Positions 1 to 11,452 of a stretch of 64,000 nt of DNA are shown here, in pieces. Both the position numbers and the translations under genes were made by a program. The stretch lies in contig JARWMV010000051.1 of assembly GCA_030998015.1 (NCBI GenBank), forward strand, positions 1-64,000, given 5' to 3'. Positions within the stretch are counted from its first letter, which is position 1. Each line of letters begins with the position of its first letter. Below the pieces are notes generated by a model. That model worked only from the letters and a program-made list of their open reading frames with translations, had not been told where the DNA came from and did no database searches. Origin of the DNA: Ceratorhiza oryzae-sativae (taxonomy: Eukaryota > Basidiomycota > Agaricomycetes > Cantharellales > Ceratobasidiaceae).

Positions 1-1595
1 TGGACATAGTCAGCCATGAGTTCTGGTGCATTCACCAGGTCATTGTAAGTTAACTGTTGTCGTTTGTCATAACCAAGCCATTTGACATAGTATTTGAAGA
101 TGTTAGACCTTTTGTTGTATCACAACTGTATGATCTGTTCAACTTCAAATTCTTCTTCCCCTTCAGGAGTTACCACAGGTGGTGGTGGGGGAACCTGACA
201 TCCATAGGGGTTGTCTTCATATTTGGTCAGGAGTGAAATATGAAATACTGGGTGTATTTTCATGGTCATTGGCAAATCCAGTTTGAAGGCATGAGTGCCA
301 TGTTGTGCTACCACCTTGAATGGTCCAACTCTCTTGTGGGCCAGTTTCCTGGAAGCCTGTTGTGTCTGTATGTTCTTGGTGTCAAGCCAGACTTTGTCTC
401 CAACCTTAATGGCTTCTGGGGCCTGATGTTTCCAGTCATAATATTCTTTGACCCTCTGGTTTGCTATTTCCAGAGCAGCCTTAAGTTTGTCATGACCATT
501 TTGGAGCCATTCTGCTTGGTTGTCTGCTAAGGGGAATTCTTGTCCCTCCCTGTCCCCAACTGCCAGTCTTGGATGGAAACCATAGTTTGCAAAGAATGGT
601 GATTTGCCAGTTGAGGCATTGACACCATTATTGTAGGCAAATTCAGCCAAGGGTAAGAGTGAGACCCAGTCGTCCTGCCAATCTGATACATAGTGTCTGA
701 TGTACCCTTCTACTACTTGGTTAGCCCTTTCAGACTGGCCATCTGTTTGAGGGTGATATGCTGTAGAGTAAGAAGGTTTTATATCCAGCTGTTTGTACAA
801 GTGCCTTAGGAATTTGGATGTGAAGTTGGGGCCACAGTCTGAAATTGTTTTCCATGGTAATCTGTGGAGTTTCCATACATAAGTTAGGAACAAGTTTGTG
901 CAATCCATAGCACTGGCTTCTGATTGACATGGAATAAAATGGACCATTTTTGTCAGCCAGTCAACAACTGTAAATATAGCATCAAACCCTTCTGACAGGG
1001 GTAGCCCAGTGATCAGGTCATAGGTAATTTCCTCCCAAGGCTTTTCCAGTGCTGGTATTGGGTTTAAGAGCCCTGGGGGAACTTGGTTGCTGTGCTTGTT
1101 CCTGATACAGGATTCACAATGCATGACATATTTGTTGACTGATTTTTTCATTGATGACCATGCATATTTGTGGTTTAACAATTTGTATGTTCTGAACTGC
1201 CCTGGGTGTCCTGCCACTGGGTTATCATGACAACTTTTGATGACCAGCTTGCAGAGTTCTTTGTTATTTGGGACATAGATTTGGCCCTTGTATCATAAAA
1301 GTCCTTTGTCCCACTCCCAATTTTTGACCTTCTCATTGTCATCTAAGGCTTTCAGCACTTTTGATAGACACTTGTCCCCTGGGATAGCGTCCCTAATGAG
1401 TTGTTCCAGGTCATGGTCTGGTGTGATTGCTTGTAGCCACAATGATTTAGCTCCAAAAATTGGTTTTGTGCAAGCAGAGCTTGGCTCTCACTCCCCTCTT
1501 TAGGGATGTGCCTTGACAGCCTAGAGAGTATGTCTGCCTGGCCATTCTTTGCCCCTTCGATGTATAGAATCTTGAATTCAAATCTGGATAGGAAC
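1..1595 (-). pseudogene. pol: Integrase and chromodomain part of chromovirus copy 1 pol
   Basis: The longest open stretch (1217 to 120) carries a C-x2-C zinc-binding tail near 1110, the first catalytic Asp in a YDLITG context, the second in ISDCGPNF, and the Glu region in the YHPQTDGQSERAN block. A GPF/Y-type module (KRVGPFKVV) follows. The chromodomain begins after the acidic EGEEEFEVEQII stretch and continues past a stop to the window edge. SDCGP replaces the usual SDRGP, which fits CGT to TGT decay. The part from 1217 to 1595 (upstream in the gene) is the RNase H-integrase linker, with frame breaks. Integrase would insert the cDNA, and the chromodomain would steer it to modified histones. 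Confidence 0.85.
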
Positions 1596-1727
1596 TAAGG
1601 ATGTGATGCTGATATTCTGGCATTCTGGCATCAAGGGTAATGCAATTGCGTCAGCTTATAAATCAGTGCTTCTACAATTCAGTTACCCTTGATGCCAGAA
1701 TGCCAGAATATCAGCATCACATCCTTA
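1596..1727. mobile_element. 132-bp MITE, hAT-like (45-bp perfect TIRs, 8-bp TSD)
   Basis: The two ends are perfect inverted repeats of 45 bp starting TAAGGATGTGATGCTGATAT, separated by about 42 bp. The 8-bp sequence ataggaac lies directly outside both ends (1588-1595 and 1728-1735) and occurs once at the uninterrupted site of chromovirus copy 2 (near 19905, as acaggaac). An 8-bp duplication is the hAT hallmark. It has no coding capacity, so it must be moved in trans. Confidence 0.9.
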
Positions 1728-1764
1728 ATAGGAACTTGTGCCATTGTGTGACTTGGCCATTCAG

Positions 1765-2287
1765 TGTCAGAGCTACAACCAGAAGGGATGACCCAAATGT
1801 CTGAGGGGACAATGGGAGACCTATAGGCAACAGTGCCAGAGGTCTAAGTTACAACATCAAGGGAAGATGTGCAACAAGGAGCAGGGGTGCGATAAGATGC
1901 AGATATAGAAGTATGTGCACTTGTCCTTAAGAGGACTGGGCAGGAGCTATGGACTATAAGTCACACAGGTAGTAGTGGGGATACAACAGGAGGTCAAGTT
2001 CTGAGGCTTAAGGCTCTCAGACTCTCCCTTATATATTCATACAATGAGCTATATCAAATACACATATGGTGCAAGACAACTATCATACAATGTAAGAATG
2101 GTGCCACATAACAGAATATTCCAGAAGGTACAAACAGAACATAAACAACAACAAGGTCACATGATCATGTAAGTAATTCTATGCATATATCTGATTAAAC
2201 AAGACTTGTCCAAAAATATGAGAAAGAGAGATGTATAAAATAAAGGAAAATTATAATAAAATCCACATCATGGTCTAGGCCATGACA
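1765..2287 (-). mobile_element. Solo LTR, family A (523 bp)
   Basis: It starts TGTCAGAGC and ends GGCCATGACA, giving TGTCA/TGACA termini, and is flanked by the 5-bp duplication ttcag (1760-1764, 2288-2292). The empty site is seen in copy 2 near 19933. A second copy occupies 8844-9740. No internal region of this family is in the window, so coding strand is uncertain. Confidence 0.88.
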
Positions 2288-2292
2288 TTCAG

Positions 2293-3343
2293 TGGCCAAT
2301 TTGTCTTCCAATACTCCAAATTTTTGTGATCGCAAACAATGTTTACTGGGTGTTCAGCCCCCCCCTTCTAGCAAGTGACACCAGTGTTTGAGGGCCTTTA
2401 TAATTGCCAGCATTTCTTTGTTGTAGATATCATAGTTCCTTTCTGCTGGAACCATAGCTTTGGAGTAGTAGGAGATTGGGTGGAGCATTCCATCTTCTCT
2501 GTATTGCAATAGTACAGCACCTGTGGCATAGCCTGAGGTGTCTGTTTCCAGAATAAATGGTTTATTAGGCTCTGGCTGAATTAGGAGGGGGGCTTCCTTT
2601 AGTTTCTGCTTCAGTAAGTTCCATGCCCAATCCCTCTCCTCTGTCCATTCCCACTTTACGTCCTTCTTGACTAATTCATAAAGACATTTTGTAATTTTTG
2701 AAAAGTCCTTTATTAAGTGCCTTAACCAATTTGCAAATCCCAGCCCTTCTAGGACTTCAGTTGGGTTGGTAGGAGTTGGCCATTCCATGGCCTTTTCAAC
2801 CTTGGCTGGGTCTACTTTAATTCCCTGGGGGGTCACTACTATTCCCAGGTAATCAACTTCAGTGACATTGAAAACACATTTCTCCAGAGCACAGTACAAG
2901 CCAGCCTTTTGAAGCTGATGCAAGACTTCTCTGACATGTTCATCATGCTCTTCTTGGGTTTTGGAGAACACTAGTATGTTGTCCATATAAATTACAACAT
3001 AGATGCCCTCAATGTCTTGGAATTTCTCTCAGATCATAGCCATAAAGGTCCCTGGTGCATTCTTCTGGCTGAATTGCATGACTAAGGGCTCATACAACCC
3101 ATACTTGGTCTTAAAAGCAGCTTTCCATTCATCTCCTTCCTGAATCTGTATAAGATTAAAACCCCACTTTAAATCAAACTTGGTGAATATCTTTGCCCCA
3201 TGCAAGGTCTCCACAATATCATTGATGCATGGGAGTGGGTATACATTGGAGACGGTCATCTCATTTAGCCACTGGTAGTTGATGCACATGTGCAGCTTCC
3301 CATTCTTCTTTTTAACAAATATGACAGGGGATGCCATTGGTGA
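2293..3343 (-). pseudogene. pol: Reverse transcriptase and RNase H part of chromovirus copy 1 pol
   Basis: Two open blocks (3337-3029 and 2986-2354) are separated by a stop. The first carries RT fingers and palm motifs (ASPVIFVKKKNGKLHMCINY, then FTKFDLKWGFN with the first catalytic Asp). The second begins in the active site, which reads YMDN rather than YxDD, then the RT thumb, then RNase H with ETDTSGYATGAVL. Interrupted downstream by the family-A LTR and upstream by the family-E LTR. Confidence 0.88.
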
Positions 3344-3899
3344 TGTTATGACCTGTCAAACAGACATAACAGAGTAACCAAATATTTTTATGGATTTATG
3401 GCATTTTTCCTAAGTGGAACAAGCCATAAACAAGGTCATGTGACCTCAGCACTTAACTGGCACTTCCTGTGGTTACCCTGAACTTGCTCCAGCATTTCTC
3501 TCCCTTGTTACTTGGAGTGAGGAGCAAGTTGTCATGTGATCTTGGCACTTACAGCAGGATCACATGACCTCAGTGCTTACCCCTCAGACCTTGCACAACT
3601 CTATAAGATTTGGAGCTGCACAAACTTAAGATAAACAATTACCTAAACCATAGTACTGTATATAACCTGCACCTACTGTGGATTGTGCTTAGATAATACA
3701 TCTGCAGCCACCACAGCCACAGGCGTATATAAGAAGGATAAAGCAAGACTGGACACCTCAGCTTGCTTTATCTTGTCAACCACCATAGACCATAGCAAAC
3801 ACTGTAACTAGAACACTCAATACATACCACATAACATCAAACCGTCAACACAGCCATGACTTAAGTGCTTTGCAAGGAAGTATCCAGAGGGTCATGACA
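3344..3899 (+). mobile_element. Solo LTR, family E (556 bp, single-repeat form)
   Basis: It starts TGTTATGACC and ends GGTCATGACA, flanked by the duplication ggtga (3339-3343, 3900-3904). It is homologous to the 882-bp LTRs of the element at 12986-19800 but has only one of the four 101-bp internal repeats. Nearly every CpG of the young LTRs reads TpG or CpA here, so it is an old copy. Contains GTATATAAG near 3725. Confidence 0.9.
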
Positions 3900-3904
3900 G
3901 GTGA

Positions 3905-4702
3905 CCTCAAGGGTCTAATATGCCCTGCTTTCAACTGCCAGTCCAGGGTCTTGCACAATTCTGCATCTTCTTTGACACCTACACTATATATGGGACCATG
4001 CCTTGGCTTAGCATCCAGTTTTAAGTCTATCTCCATATCCCACTTTCTATGAGGTGGTAATGGCTGGACATCATCTTCTTCAGCAAATATTTTCTTGAAT
4101 TCTTTGTATTTTGCCAGGAGTGAGACTAAAGTGTCCAACTGGAGCTCCTTGGGTTCATTGGCCTGCACATGTAGGGGTTTGGTGATGCAATGCTTTAGGC
4201 ATACTGGCAAGTTGAATTTCATGTCCTTTCCATCCCAATCAATGTCAGGGTTATGGAATTTGAGCCATGACATGCCCAGGACTAAATCATTCTTGCCAAC
4301 ATTCACATTGTAAGCACTGAGAATCTCTTGGTGCTCCTGAATGCACAACTCAAAGGTGCAATAGTGGGTCACAGACCTGGAGTTGATCTCCCTTCCATCA
4401 ATTACTCATAGTTTCTTTGGTGTTTTTAGGGTGACAATAGGGATACAATATTGTTTAACAAGGTCTTCATGTATAAATACTGATGTGGCCCCTGAATCAA
4501 TCATGGCCCATCCATTGAACTTTTTCATATTGTATGCAGACTTGTGTTTGGGGGTTGTGTGCAGAGGAAATGCATGACAGAAAAACTGAAGTTGTGATTG
4601 GTTTCCTAACAACATACATTCAATTTCCATATTTTTATTTTTGTTCTGCACACTTTGTAACATAGTGCCCAAGACTGCCCCCCTGGCATGGTTTGAGCTC
4701 AT
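3905..4702 (-). pseudogene. pol: Protease and N-terminal RT linker of chromovirus copy 1 pol
   Basis: The reading frame opens at an ATG (4702) whose ATGA overlaps the gag stop. The aspartic protease signature AMIDSGATSVFIHEDL lies near 4500-4450. A stop at about 4405 breaks the frame, then 4372-3905 continues with the conserved GMSWLKFHNPDIDW segment and the linker into RT (DDVQPLPPHRKWDMEIDLK). The protease would mature Gag and Pol. Confidence 0.85.
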
Positions 4703-5597
4703 TCTTTTACTGACTCATCATTGGTTGTTTCTACATCCTCTACAACTACCTTGTATCCCAACATCTTGGCTGAGGGACATTTGGCAGTGATATGGCTGCA
4801 CCCTCCACAGTTGTAGCAGGTATTTGTCTCCTTTCCTTTCCCTGTGCTATCCAGGCCCATTGTGTCTGGGTCTTTTGCCTTGGGGGCTGCCAGCAGGTGA
4901 TTATCCTTCTTTATGTCCTTAAAGAACTCTTGGACATTGGAGTTGCTACCATCATAACGAACAGTAGGAACTGTGAAACCTTTGGTGTTGGGCCCAATGG
5001 CCACAATTTGGCCCTTTACTGCCTTGCCATCCTTGATCTTGTATACCTGCTCCCCATTCCTGAACTTTTCCCTTGGGAGATTGCTTTGGGAGGTAGTCAT
5101 TGGCTTACTGGACAAGGCATTATTGCTGCTAGACTTGCTGCCTCCATGGGATGTCCTTTTGCTACCAAACAAGATAAGGTGGCAGTCAATTTCCAGGGCC
5201 TGCTGAGTGAGCTGGGCAAAGGTCTTAGTGCAGGGATCATAGTTTTGGGCCACCATGCTGTCTGTTACATTGGATGATAAGCCATCATAGAATTGGTCAT
5301 GCATGGCCATATCATTGTAATTGAGCCCTGTTGAGTATAAGTTGAATAGGGTGAGATAGTCTTGGACTGTCTTGGATTGTTTCAATTTCCACCATTTATC
5401 ATGGTTATTTTCAGTGCAGTTCAAGTCTCCATAACGGGTAGTAAATTCTTGCCAAAACAGGTTAGCATTGTGAAGCCATGGGACCACAGTTCCAGGGTTT
5501 AGGATTTCAAATTCCTCATATGAGTTGACCCAGTCAGCAGTGGACCCTTCAAGATAAGACATGATAAAGGCAACCACCTGATCAGCAGAGTGCCCAC
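4699..5597 (-). pseudogene. gag: Gag of chromovirus copy 1, C-terminal part
   Basis: Contains the retrotransposon Gag core (tryptophan-rich FWQEFTTRYGD and the VQDYLTLFNLYSTGLNY segment), then a low-complexity linker and a CCHC zinc knuckle CYNCGGCSHITAKC. It ends at a TGA that overlaps the pol ATG. Separated from its N-terminal part (8213-8674) by the family-D LTRs; the interrupted site is within GHSADQ, where the duplicated cccac lies. Confidence 0.88.
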
Positions 5598-8212
5598 TGT
5601 TATGGATCACTAACATTTTTCTATTATTTTAGTCGGCTTTGCCAACCTCAAGTGATGCCTCTGTAATTTTCTTGAAATTAAATGAATTTGTATGTGTCTG
5701 AATTTTTACTATTTGTGTTCCATTAAATAGTACAAAATCTCCTCTTTCCAACGCATATTTTATCATGATTTTATCTTAAGAACTCAGAGAGATATAGAGG
5801 TTGTGATATTTCCTCTTATCAGGAGATATTGATTTCAACATTGCACTGCTCATATCTCGGCAACCGCTTACGCTATCAAAGCGATCTTATGCTCTATCGA
5901 TAGCTAATCTTCGGCGGTATCTGCTGCCCGAAGATCGTCGCGATCCACCGGATCCTCGCACCGGAATGGCCTGAAGATCATTAGAATCTTACTGGACCAT
6001 CAATCAAGATCTAATGACTCCAGTGAGTCAGGAGAGCCTTCCAAATTGATCCAGAAGCTTCTCTGACTCACTTTATGACTCACTGAGATGTAGCCTCTGT
6101 TCATTACATGTATATACTATGATAATATGATCTACAAGCCAATAGCAGGTCTCAGATGCATCAATGCCTTTGATCCACACCCTGTCTTTACTCTCATATC
6201 CTATACTGGGCTAGGGTGTACCCCAAGTATAGCAGTACTCTCTTTTGATGATCGCACTGGCATGAATGCATCTATTTGGCTCTGGAATGCCCTCCTCAGG
6301 GTATAAAAGGACCTCCTCTGAGGCCCTTCCAGACCATCCTCCTCTACTCAACCCGGACTGGTTATTGGTTTCTTTTCTCTTTCTATTTTCTCTTGTCTGT
6401 GTGTGATTTCTTATATAACTAGTACTGAGGAATAAAGTACCATATTAGTTATATATTGTCTGATTCATTATATCTTATATACAGAGATATATAAGGATAC
6501 AATATTGCCTGATTGAGCATGACATTAAGTACAAGCTATTAGAGGAAATCTAAGTACCTGTAGCTGAGGAAGTACATGCATTAGGCAGCCCACCATCTAT
6601 CCTATAAGCTATTGCTTAAGTTTAGTATTAAGATTAGTATCAGTTAGTCCAAGCGACTAGGGCTGAACTACATTTAAGATATCAAAGGGAACCTGACCAT
6701 AGTAGTCTTGCTCTTTATACCTATAAATTAGTCAGTTTACACTGTGAAAGATTAAGACTACCTTGAGTGTTACTTGATTGCATTGCAACTACTTTGAGCC
6801 TTCTTACTCTAGTCTAAGAAGTATTGAGTACAATTAGTGTATACTAACATATCTACATTTACTTAAGCTCTAGATATTCAAGTGTACTGTTATGGGTCAG
6901 GGTACACTTGAATATCTAGAGCTTAAGCAAATGTAGATATGTTAGTATACACTAATCGTACTCAATACTTCTTAGACTAGAGTAAGAAGGCTCAAAGTAG
7001 TTGCAATGCAATCAAGTAACACTCAAGGTAGTCTTAATCTTTCACAGTGTAAACTGACTAATTTATAGGTATAAAGAGCAAGACTACTATGGTCAGGTTC
7101 CCTTAGATATCTTAAATTTAGTTCAGCCCTAGTCGCTTGGACTAACTGATACTAATCTTAATACTAGGCTTAAGCGATAGCTTATAGGATAGATGGTGGG
7201 CTGCCTAATGCGTGTACTTCCTCAGCTACAGGTACTTAGATTTCCTCTAATAGCTGGTACTTAATGTCACGCTCAATCAGGCAATATTGTATCCTTATAT
7301 ATCTCTGTATATAAGATACAATGACTCAGACAGTATATAACTAATATGGTACTTTATTCCTCAGTACTAGTTATATAAGAAATCACACACAGACAAGAGA
7401 AATAGAAAGAGAAAAGAAACCAATAACCAGTCTGGGTTGAGTAGAGGAGGAGGGTGGTCTGGAAGGGCCTCAGAGGAGGTCCTTTTATACCCTGAGGAGG
7501 GCATTCCAGAGCCAAATAGATACATGCATGCCAGTGCATCATCAAAAGAGGGTACTGCTATACTTGGGGTACACCCTAGCCCAGTATAGGATAAAAGAGT
7601 AAAGACAGGGTGTGGATCAAAGGCATTGATGCATCTGAGACCTGCTATTGGCTTGTAGATCATATTATCATAGTATATACATGTAATGAACGGAGGCTAC
7701 ATCTCAGTGAGTCATAAAGTGAGTCAGAGAAGCTTCTGGATCAATTTGGGAAGCTCTCCTGACTCACTGGAGTCATTAGATCTTGATTGATGGTCCATTA
7801 AGATTCTAATGATCTTTGGGCCATTCCGGCGCGAGGATCTGGTGGATCGCGACGATCTTCGGGCAGCAGATACTGCCGAAGATTAGCTATCGATAGAGCA
7901 CAAGATCGCTTTGATAGCGTAAGCGGTTGCCAAGATATGAGCGGTGCGATGTTGTAATCAATATCTCCTGATAAGAGGAAATATTGCAACCTCTGTATCT
8001 CTCTGAGATCTTATCGTAAAAACTTAATAAAATATGCGTTGGAGAGTGGGAAATTTGTACTATTCAATGAAATAGAAAATAGTACAATTCAGAGCACATA
8101 CAAATTCGAGTATTTCACAATTTAATTACAGAGGCATCGCTTGAGGTTGGCAGAGCAGACTAAAATAATAGAAAATGTTAGTGATCCATAACATGTACCC
8201 TGACCCATAACA
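5598..8212 (+). mobile_element. Solo LTR, family D copy 1 (about 1.30 kb), split by a second copy
   Basis: It starts TGTTATGGATC and ends GACCCATAACA, flanked by the gag duplication cccac (5593-5597, 8213-8217). It is interrupted at 6888-8193 by an inverted copy with its own duplication tgtac. Inside are a TATAAAA box near 6303 and an AATAAA signal near 6431, consistent with U3, R and U5. Confidence 0.88.
6888..8193 (-). mobile_element. Solo LTR, family D copy 2 (1306 bp), nested inverted in copy 1
   Basis: Reverse-complement copy with termini TGTTATGGGTC and GATCCATAACA. The duplication tgtac flanks it (6883-6887, 8194-8198), and the remaining 14 nt of copy 1 follow. Together the two copies form a near-perfect 1.3-kb inverted repeat around 6887. 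Confidence 0.9.
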
Positions 8213-8674
8213 CCCACTCATGTTTGTGTTGATGTATTGAGCACATGCGATTCTAAATGAAATGGTGTCTTCACACTTCATGCCATCAAACTTTTGGGGA
8301 GCAGCCATTTTAACTTTTGTGGTTGATCTGCTAGAGGTAGTGGTGGTTGCCAGTTGTGGCTGGGTCATGCTGGAGGAGGGTTGTACTTGGGCAGTGCCTG
8401 AGCCACCTGAGGAAGTATTGATTTGCACTTCAATGCATGTGATAGTGGTTTGGAGTATTGCTAACATGCCAACTAGGTTGTTAATGTTGGTGGCCAGCCC
8501 AGCCACATTGGCATCTATCTTTGTCTGGTTTGCTGCAAGTTTTGCTTTGAGCAAATCTGTGTAGGTTTTATTATTATGTTCAATGTCTCCAATATCATTT
8601 TGGAGGTTGTTGGTTCGCTCTTGCAATTTGTCCATTGACTGAAGCATATAGATCACTTTCTCTCTGTCAGACAT
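8213..8674 (-). pseudogene. gag: Gag of chromovirus copy 1, N-terminal part
   Basis: Starts at MSDREKVIYMLQSMDKLQER. The Arg codon here is CGA, while copies 2 and 3 have TGA at the same position. A coiled-coil-like N-terminus (NNLQNDIGDIEHNNK) is followed by a Ser/Thr/Gln-rich linker and the MAAPQKFDG motif that opens the Gag core. Copies 2 and 3 have an in-frame ATG 12 codons upstream; copy 1 has a stop in that extension. Confidence 0.85.
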
Positions 8675-8843
8675 ATTTGCCCAAGCAGGGACAGGGGTTT
8701 ATGACACCATTTCAGGGATGTTTCAGATAAATTCTAGGAGCGATGGAGGCGATAGGGAATTACAGGGAATTGAGAGTTGTTTTGGTACCAGAAGGTTTCT
8801 GTACCCTGCACAAGTCTATAAATTTCAAAGTTTCCAACCCCCC

Positions 8844-9740
8844 TGTCAGAGCTACAACCAGAAGGGATAACGTCAAACACCTAAGTGGTGATGACCAGCC
8901 TATGGGCAGCAATGCCAGATGTCACAAACTGACACACATACATCCACTCTACAATATTTTCTTGATTTACTACATTTTATGAGATCATCTTCAAAACATA
9001 CTTGCCTTTTATGGTATATCTGTGTCATGTGACTCAGGGAATGTCCTGGACCGGTAACCGAGATGTATTTCAACTCCGATGTGAAATTCCGCAGTTCTGC
9101 AGTTGCTTCTACTGCTTCTATCTCTTATCTGTTGTGACTCACTGTACGGACTTGTTTGTTATGATGTGGCTTGTACTATGTATATAAACCAGGTCAAGTT
9201 TGCAGAGGACTCCTCAAGAACTTGACCTCTCGTCGAATACAAGTTCTTTTACTTTTCGTACTATTTTCCTCGTTGCCTGACTTGTCGTTGTCGACACCAG
9301 AGGCTGTACTGATGACATTTAAGGTAGGACATGCAGTGAGGGTGCAATAAGACACAGGGAGGCAGAAGTATGTGCACTTGTCCTTAAGAGGACTGGGCAG
9401 GGACTATGGACTAAGAATCACACAGGTAGTAGAGGGGATACAACAGGAGGTCAAGTTCTGAGGCTTAAGGCTCTCAGACTCTCCCTTATATATTCATACA
9501 ATGAGCTATATCAAATACACATATTGTGTGAGACAACTATTGTACAATGTAAGAATGGTGCCATGTAACAGAATATTCCAGAAGGTACAAACAGAATGTA
9601 AACAACAACAAGGTCACATGATCATGTAAGTAATTCTATGCATATATCTGATTAAACAGGACTTGTCCAAAATATGAAAAAGAGAGATGTATAAAATATA
9701 GGAAAATAATAAAATCCATGTCATGGTCTAGGCCATGACA
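8844..9740 (-). mobile_element. Solo LTR, family A copy 2, interrupted by a family-C LTR
   Basis: TGTCAGAGC start and GGCCATGACA end, in a run of six C on each side (duplication ccccc). About 515 bp of family-A sequence surrounds the nested family-C LTR at 8920-9296. Confidence 0.83.
8920..9296 (+). mobile_element. Solo LTR, family C (377 bp), nested
   Basis: Starts TGTCACAAAC and ends TTGTCGACA, with the duplication ccaga at 8915-8919 and 9297-9301. Has TATATAA at 9181-9187 and, 33 nt downstream, TCAAGAACTTGACCT (9214-9228), the predicted mRNA 5' end that can self-prime. Confidence 0.9.
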
Positions 9741-10034
9741 CCCCCCAAATCTCAGCCACGTATTGTCCAAGTCCCAACTCTTGGTGTCCTGGCAACAACA
9801 CCGTGGTTCCACCCTCTTCAGTTTAGTTTGGTCCCAAAGGAGTGCTTCCTTGGGGAAAATCGATTTGGGCTGCTGGAAGGGGTGCTTCTTCCTGAATTGG
9901 CAAGCCCATACCACTTAGAAAGATAGGATGAGGGAGGTCTGAAGGAGTTGAGAAGGTAGGGAAGGTATACTTGTGGGGTCCAGTTGTTTCTCAGACTAGT
10001 GCTTGTAGTTTGAGATGGTTGTGAAGGAGGGATA

Positions 10035-11345
10035 TGTTATGGATCACTAACATTTTCTATTATTTTAAGTCTGCTCTGCCAACAAGCGATGCCTCTGTAA
10101 TTAAATTGTGAAATACTCGAATTTGTATGCGCTCTGAATTGTACTATTTTCTGTTTCATTAAATAGTACAAAATTTCCGCTCTCCAACGCATATTTTATT
10201 AAGTTTTTACGATAAGATCTCAGAGAGATACAGAGGTTGCAATATTTCCTCTTATCAGGAGATATTGATTACAACATCGCACCGCCCATATCTCGGCAAC
10301 CGCTTACGCTATCAAAGCGATCTTGTGCTCTATCGATAGCCAATCTTCGGCGGTATCTGCTGCCCGAAGATCGTCGCGATCCACCGGATCCTCGCGCCGG
10401 AATGGCCCGAAGATCATTAGAATCTTACTGGACCATCAATCAAGATCTAATGACTCCAGTGAGTCAGGAGAGCTTCCCAAATTGATCCAGAAGCTTCTCT
10501 GACTCACTTTATGACTCACTGAGATGTAGCCTCCATTCATTACATGTATATACTATGATAATATGATCTACAAGCCAATAGCAGGTCTCAGATGCATCAA
10601 TGCCTTCGATCCACACCCTGTCTTTACTCTTTTATCCTATACTGGGCTAGGGTGTACCCCAAGTATAGCAGTACCCTCCTTTGATGATTGCACTGGCATG
10701 CATGTATCTATTTGGCTCTGGAATGCCCTCCTCAGGGTATAAAAGGACCTCCTCTGAGGCCCTTCCAGACCACCTTCCTTCCCTTCACTACTCAACCCAG
10801 ACTGGTTATTGGTTTCTTTTTCTCTTTCTATTTCTCTTGTCTGTGTGTGATTTCTTATATAACTAGTACTGAGGAATAAAGTACCATATTAGTTATATAC
10901 TGTCTGAGCCATTGTATCTTATATACAGAGATATATAAGGATACAATATTGCCTGATTGAGTGTGACATTAAGTACCAGCTATTAGAGGAAATCTAAGTA
11001 CCTGTAGCTGAGGAAGTACACGCATTAGGCAGCCCACCATCTATCCTATAAGCTATTGCTTAAGCCTAGTATTAAGATTAGTATCAGTTAGTCCCAGCGA
11101 CTAGGGCTGAACTACATTTAAGATATCAAAGGGAACCTGACCATAGTAGTCTTGCTCTTTATACCTATAAATTAGTCAGTTTACACTGTGAAAGATTAAG
11201 ACTACCTTGAGTGTTACTTGATTGCATTGCAACTACTTTGAGCCTTCTTACTCTAGTCTAAGAAGTATTGAGTACGATTAGTGTATACTAACATATCTAC
11301 ATTTGCTTAAGCTCTAGATATTCAAGTGTACCCTGACCCATAACA
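10035..11345 (+). mobile_element. Solo LTR, family D copy 3 (1311 bp) with unmatched flanks
   Basis: Complete LTR with TGTTATGGATC and GACCCATAACA ends, TATAAAA near 10740 and AATAAA near 10876. The left flank is chromovirus copy 1 leader and the right flank is the middle of a family-C LTR, so there is no target duplication (only gata shared). Confidence 0.88.
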
Positions 11346-11452
11346 GATATACCAAAAAAGGCAAGTATGTTTTTGAAAGGATCTCATAAAATGTAATAAA
11401 TCAAGAAAATATTATAGAGTGGATATATGTGTGTCGCTTGTGACACTTCCCC
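11346..11452 (-). repeat. Truncated 3' LTR of chromovirus copy 2
   Basis: Reverse complement begins TGTCACAAGCGACACACATA, matching the start of other family-C LTRs, and breaks off after 107 bp at the family-D LTR. The adjacent purine tract (reverse complement of 11453-11465, AAAGGGGGGAAG) is a canonical plus-strand primer. Confidence 0.88.

Larger units (their letters stand above)
1..10034 (-). mobile_element. Ty3/gypsy chromovirus copy 1 (family C), heavily nested, truncated at both ends
   Basis: Reading on the minus strand, the order is leader, gag, protease, RT, RNase H, integrase and chromodomain, with the 3' end running off the left edge of the window. Comparison with the copies at 11346-26207 and 58973-64000 shows where foreign DNA interrupts it: a MITE (1596-1727), solo LTRs (1765-2287, 3344-3899, 5598-8212, 8844-9740) and nested LTRs within two of those. 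The 5' leader stops at 10034 against a family-D LTR, so its own 5' LTR is lost. Many in-frame stops and frameshifts show it is dead. Confidence 0.9.
8675..10034 (-). other. Leader region of chromovirus copy 1 with leader ORF C remnant
   Basis: Non-gag leader homologous to 23150-23600 and 60250-60680. The protein-like stretch at 9741-9914 (FRKKHPFQQPKSIFPKEAL) is conserved in both other copies as leader ORF C. Interrupted by the A-family LTR at 8844-9740. The leader ends abruptly at 10034. Confidence 0.75.

Noticed and set aside
10237..10885. Small ORFs inside the family-D LTRs
   Set aside because: They recur in every LTR copy in both orientations; they are LTR sequence around the TATA box and poly(A) signal, with no start context or domain.
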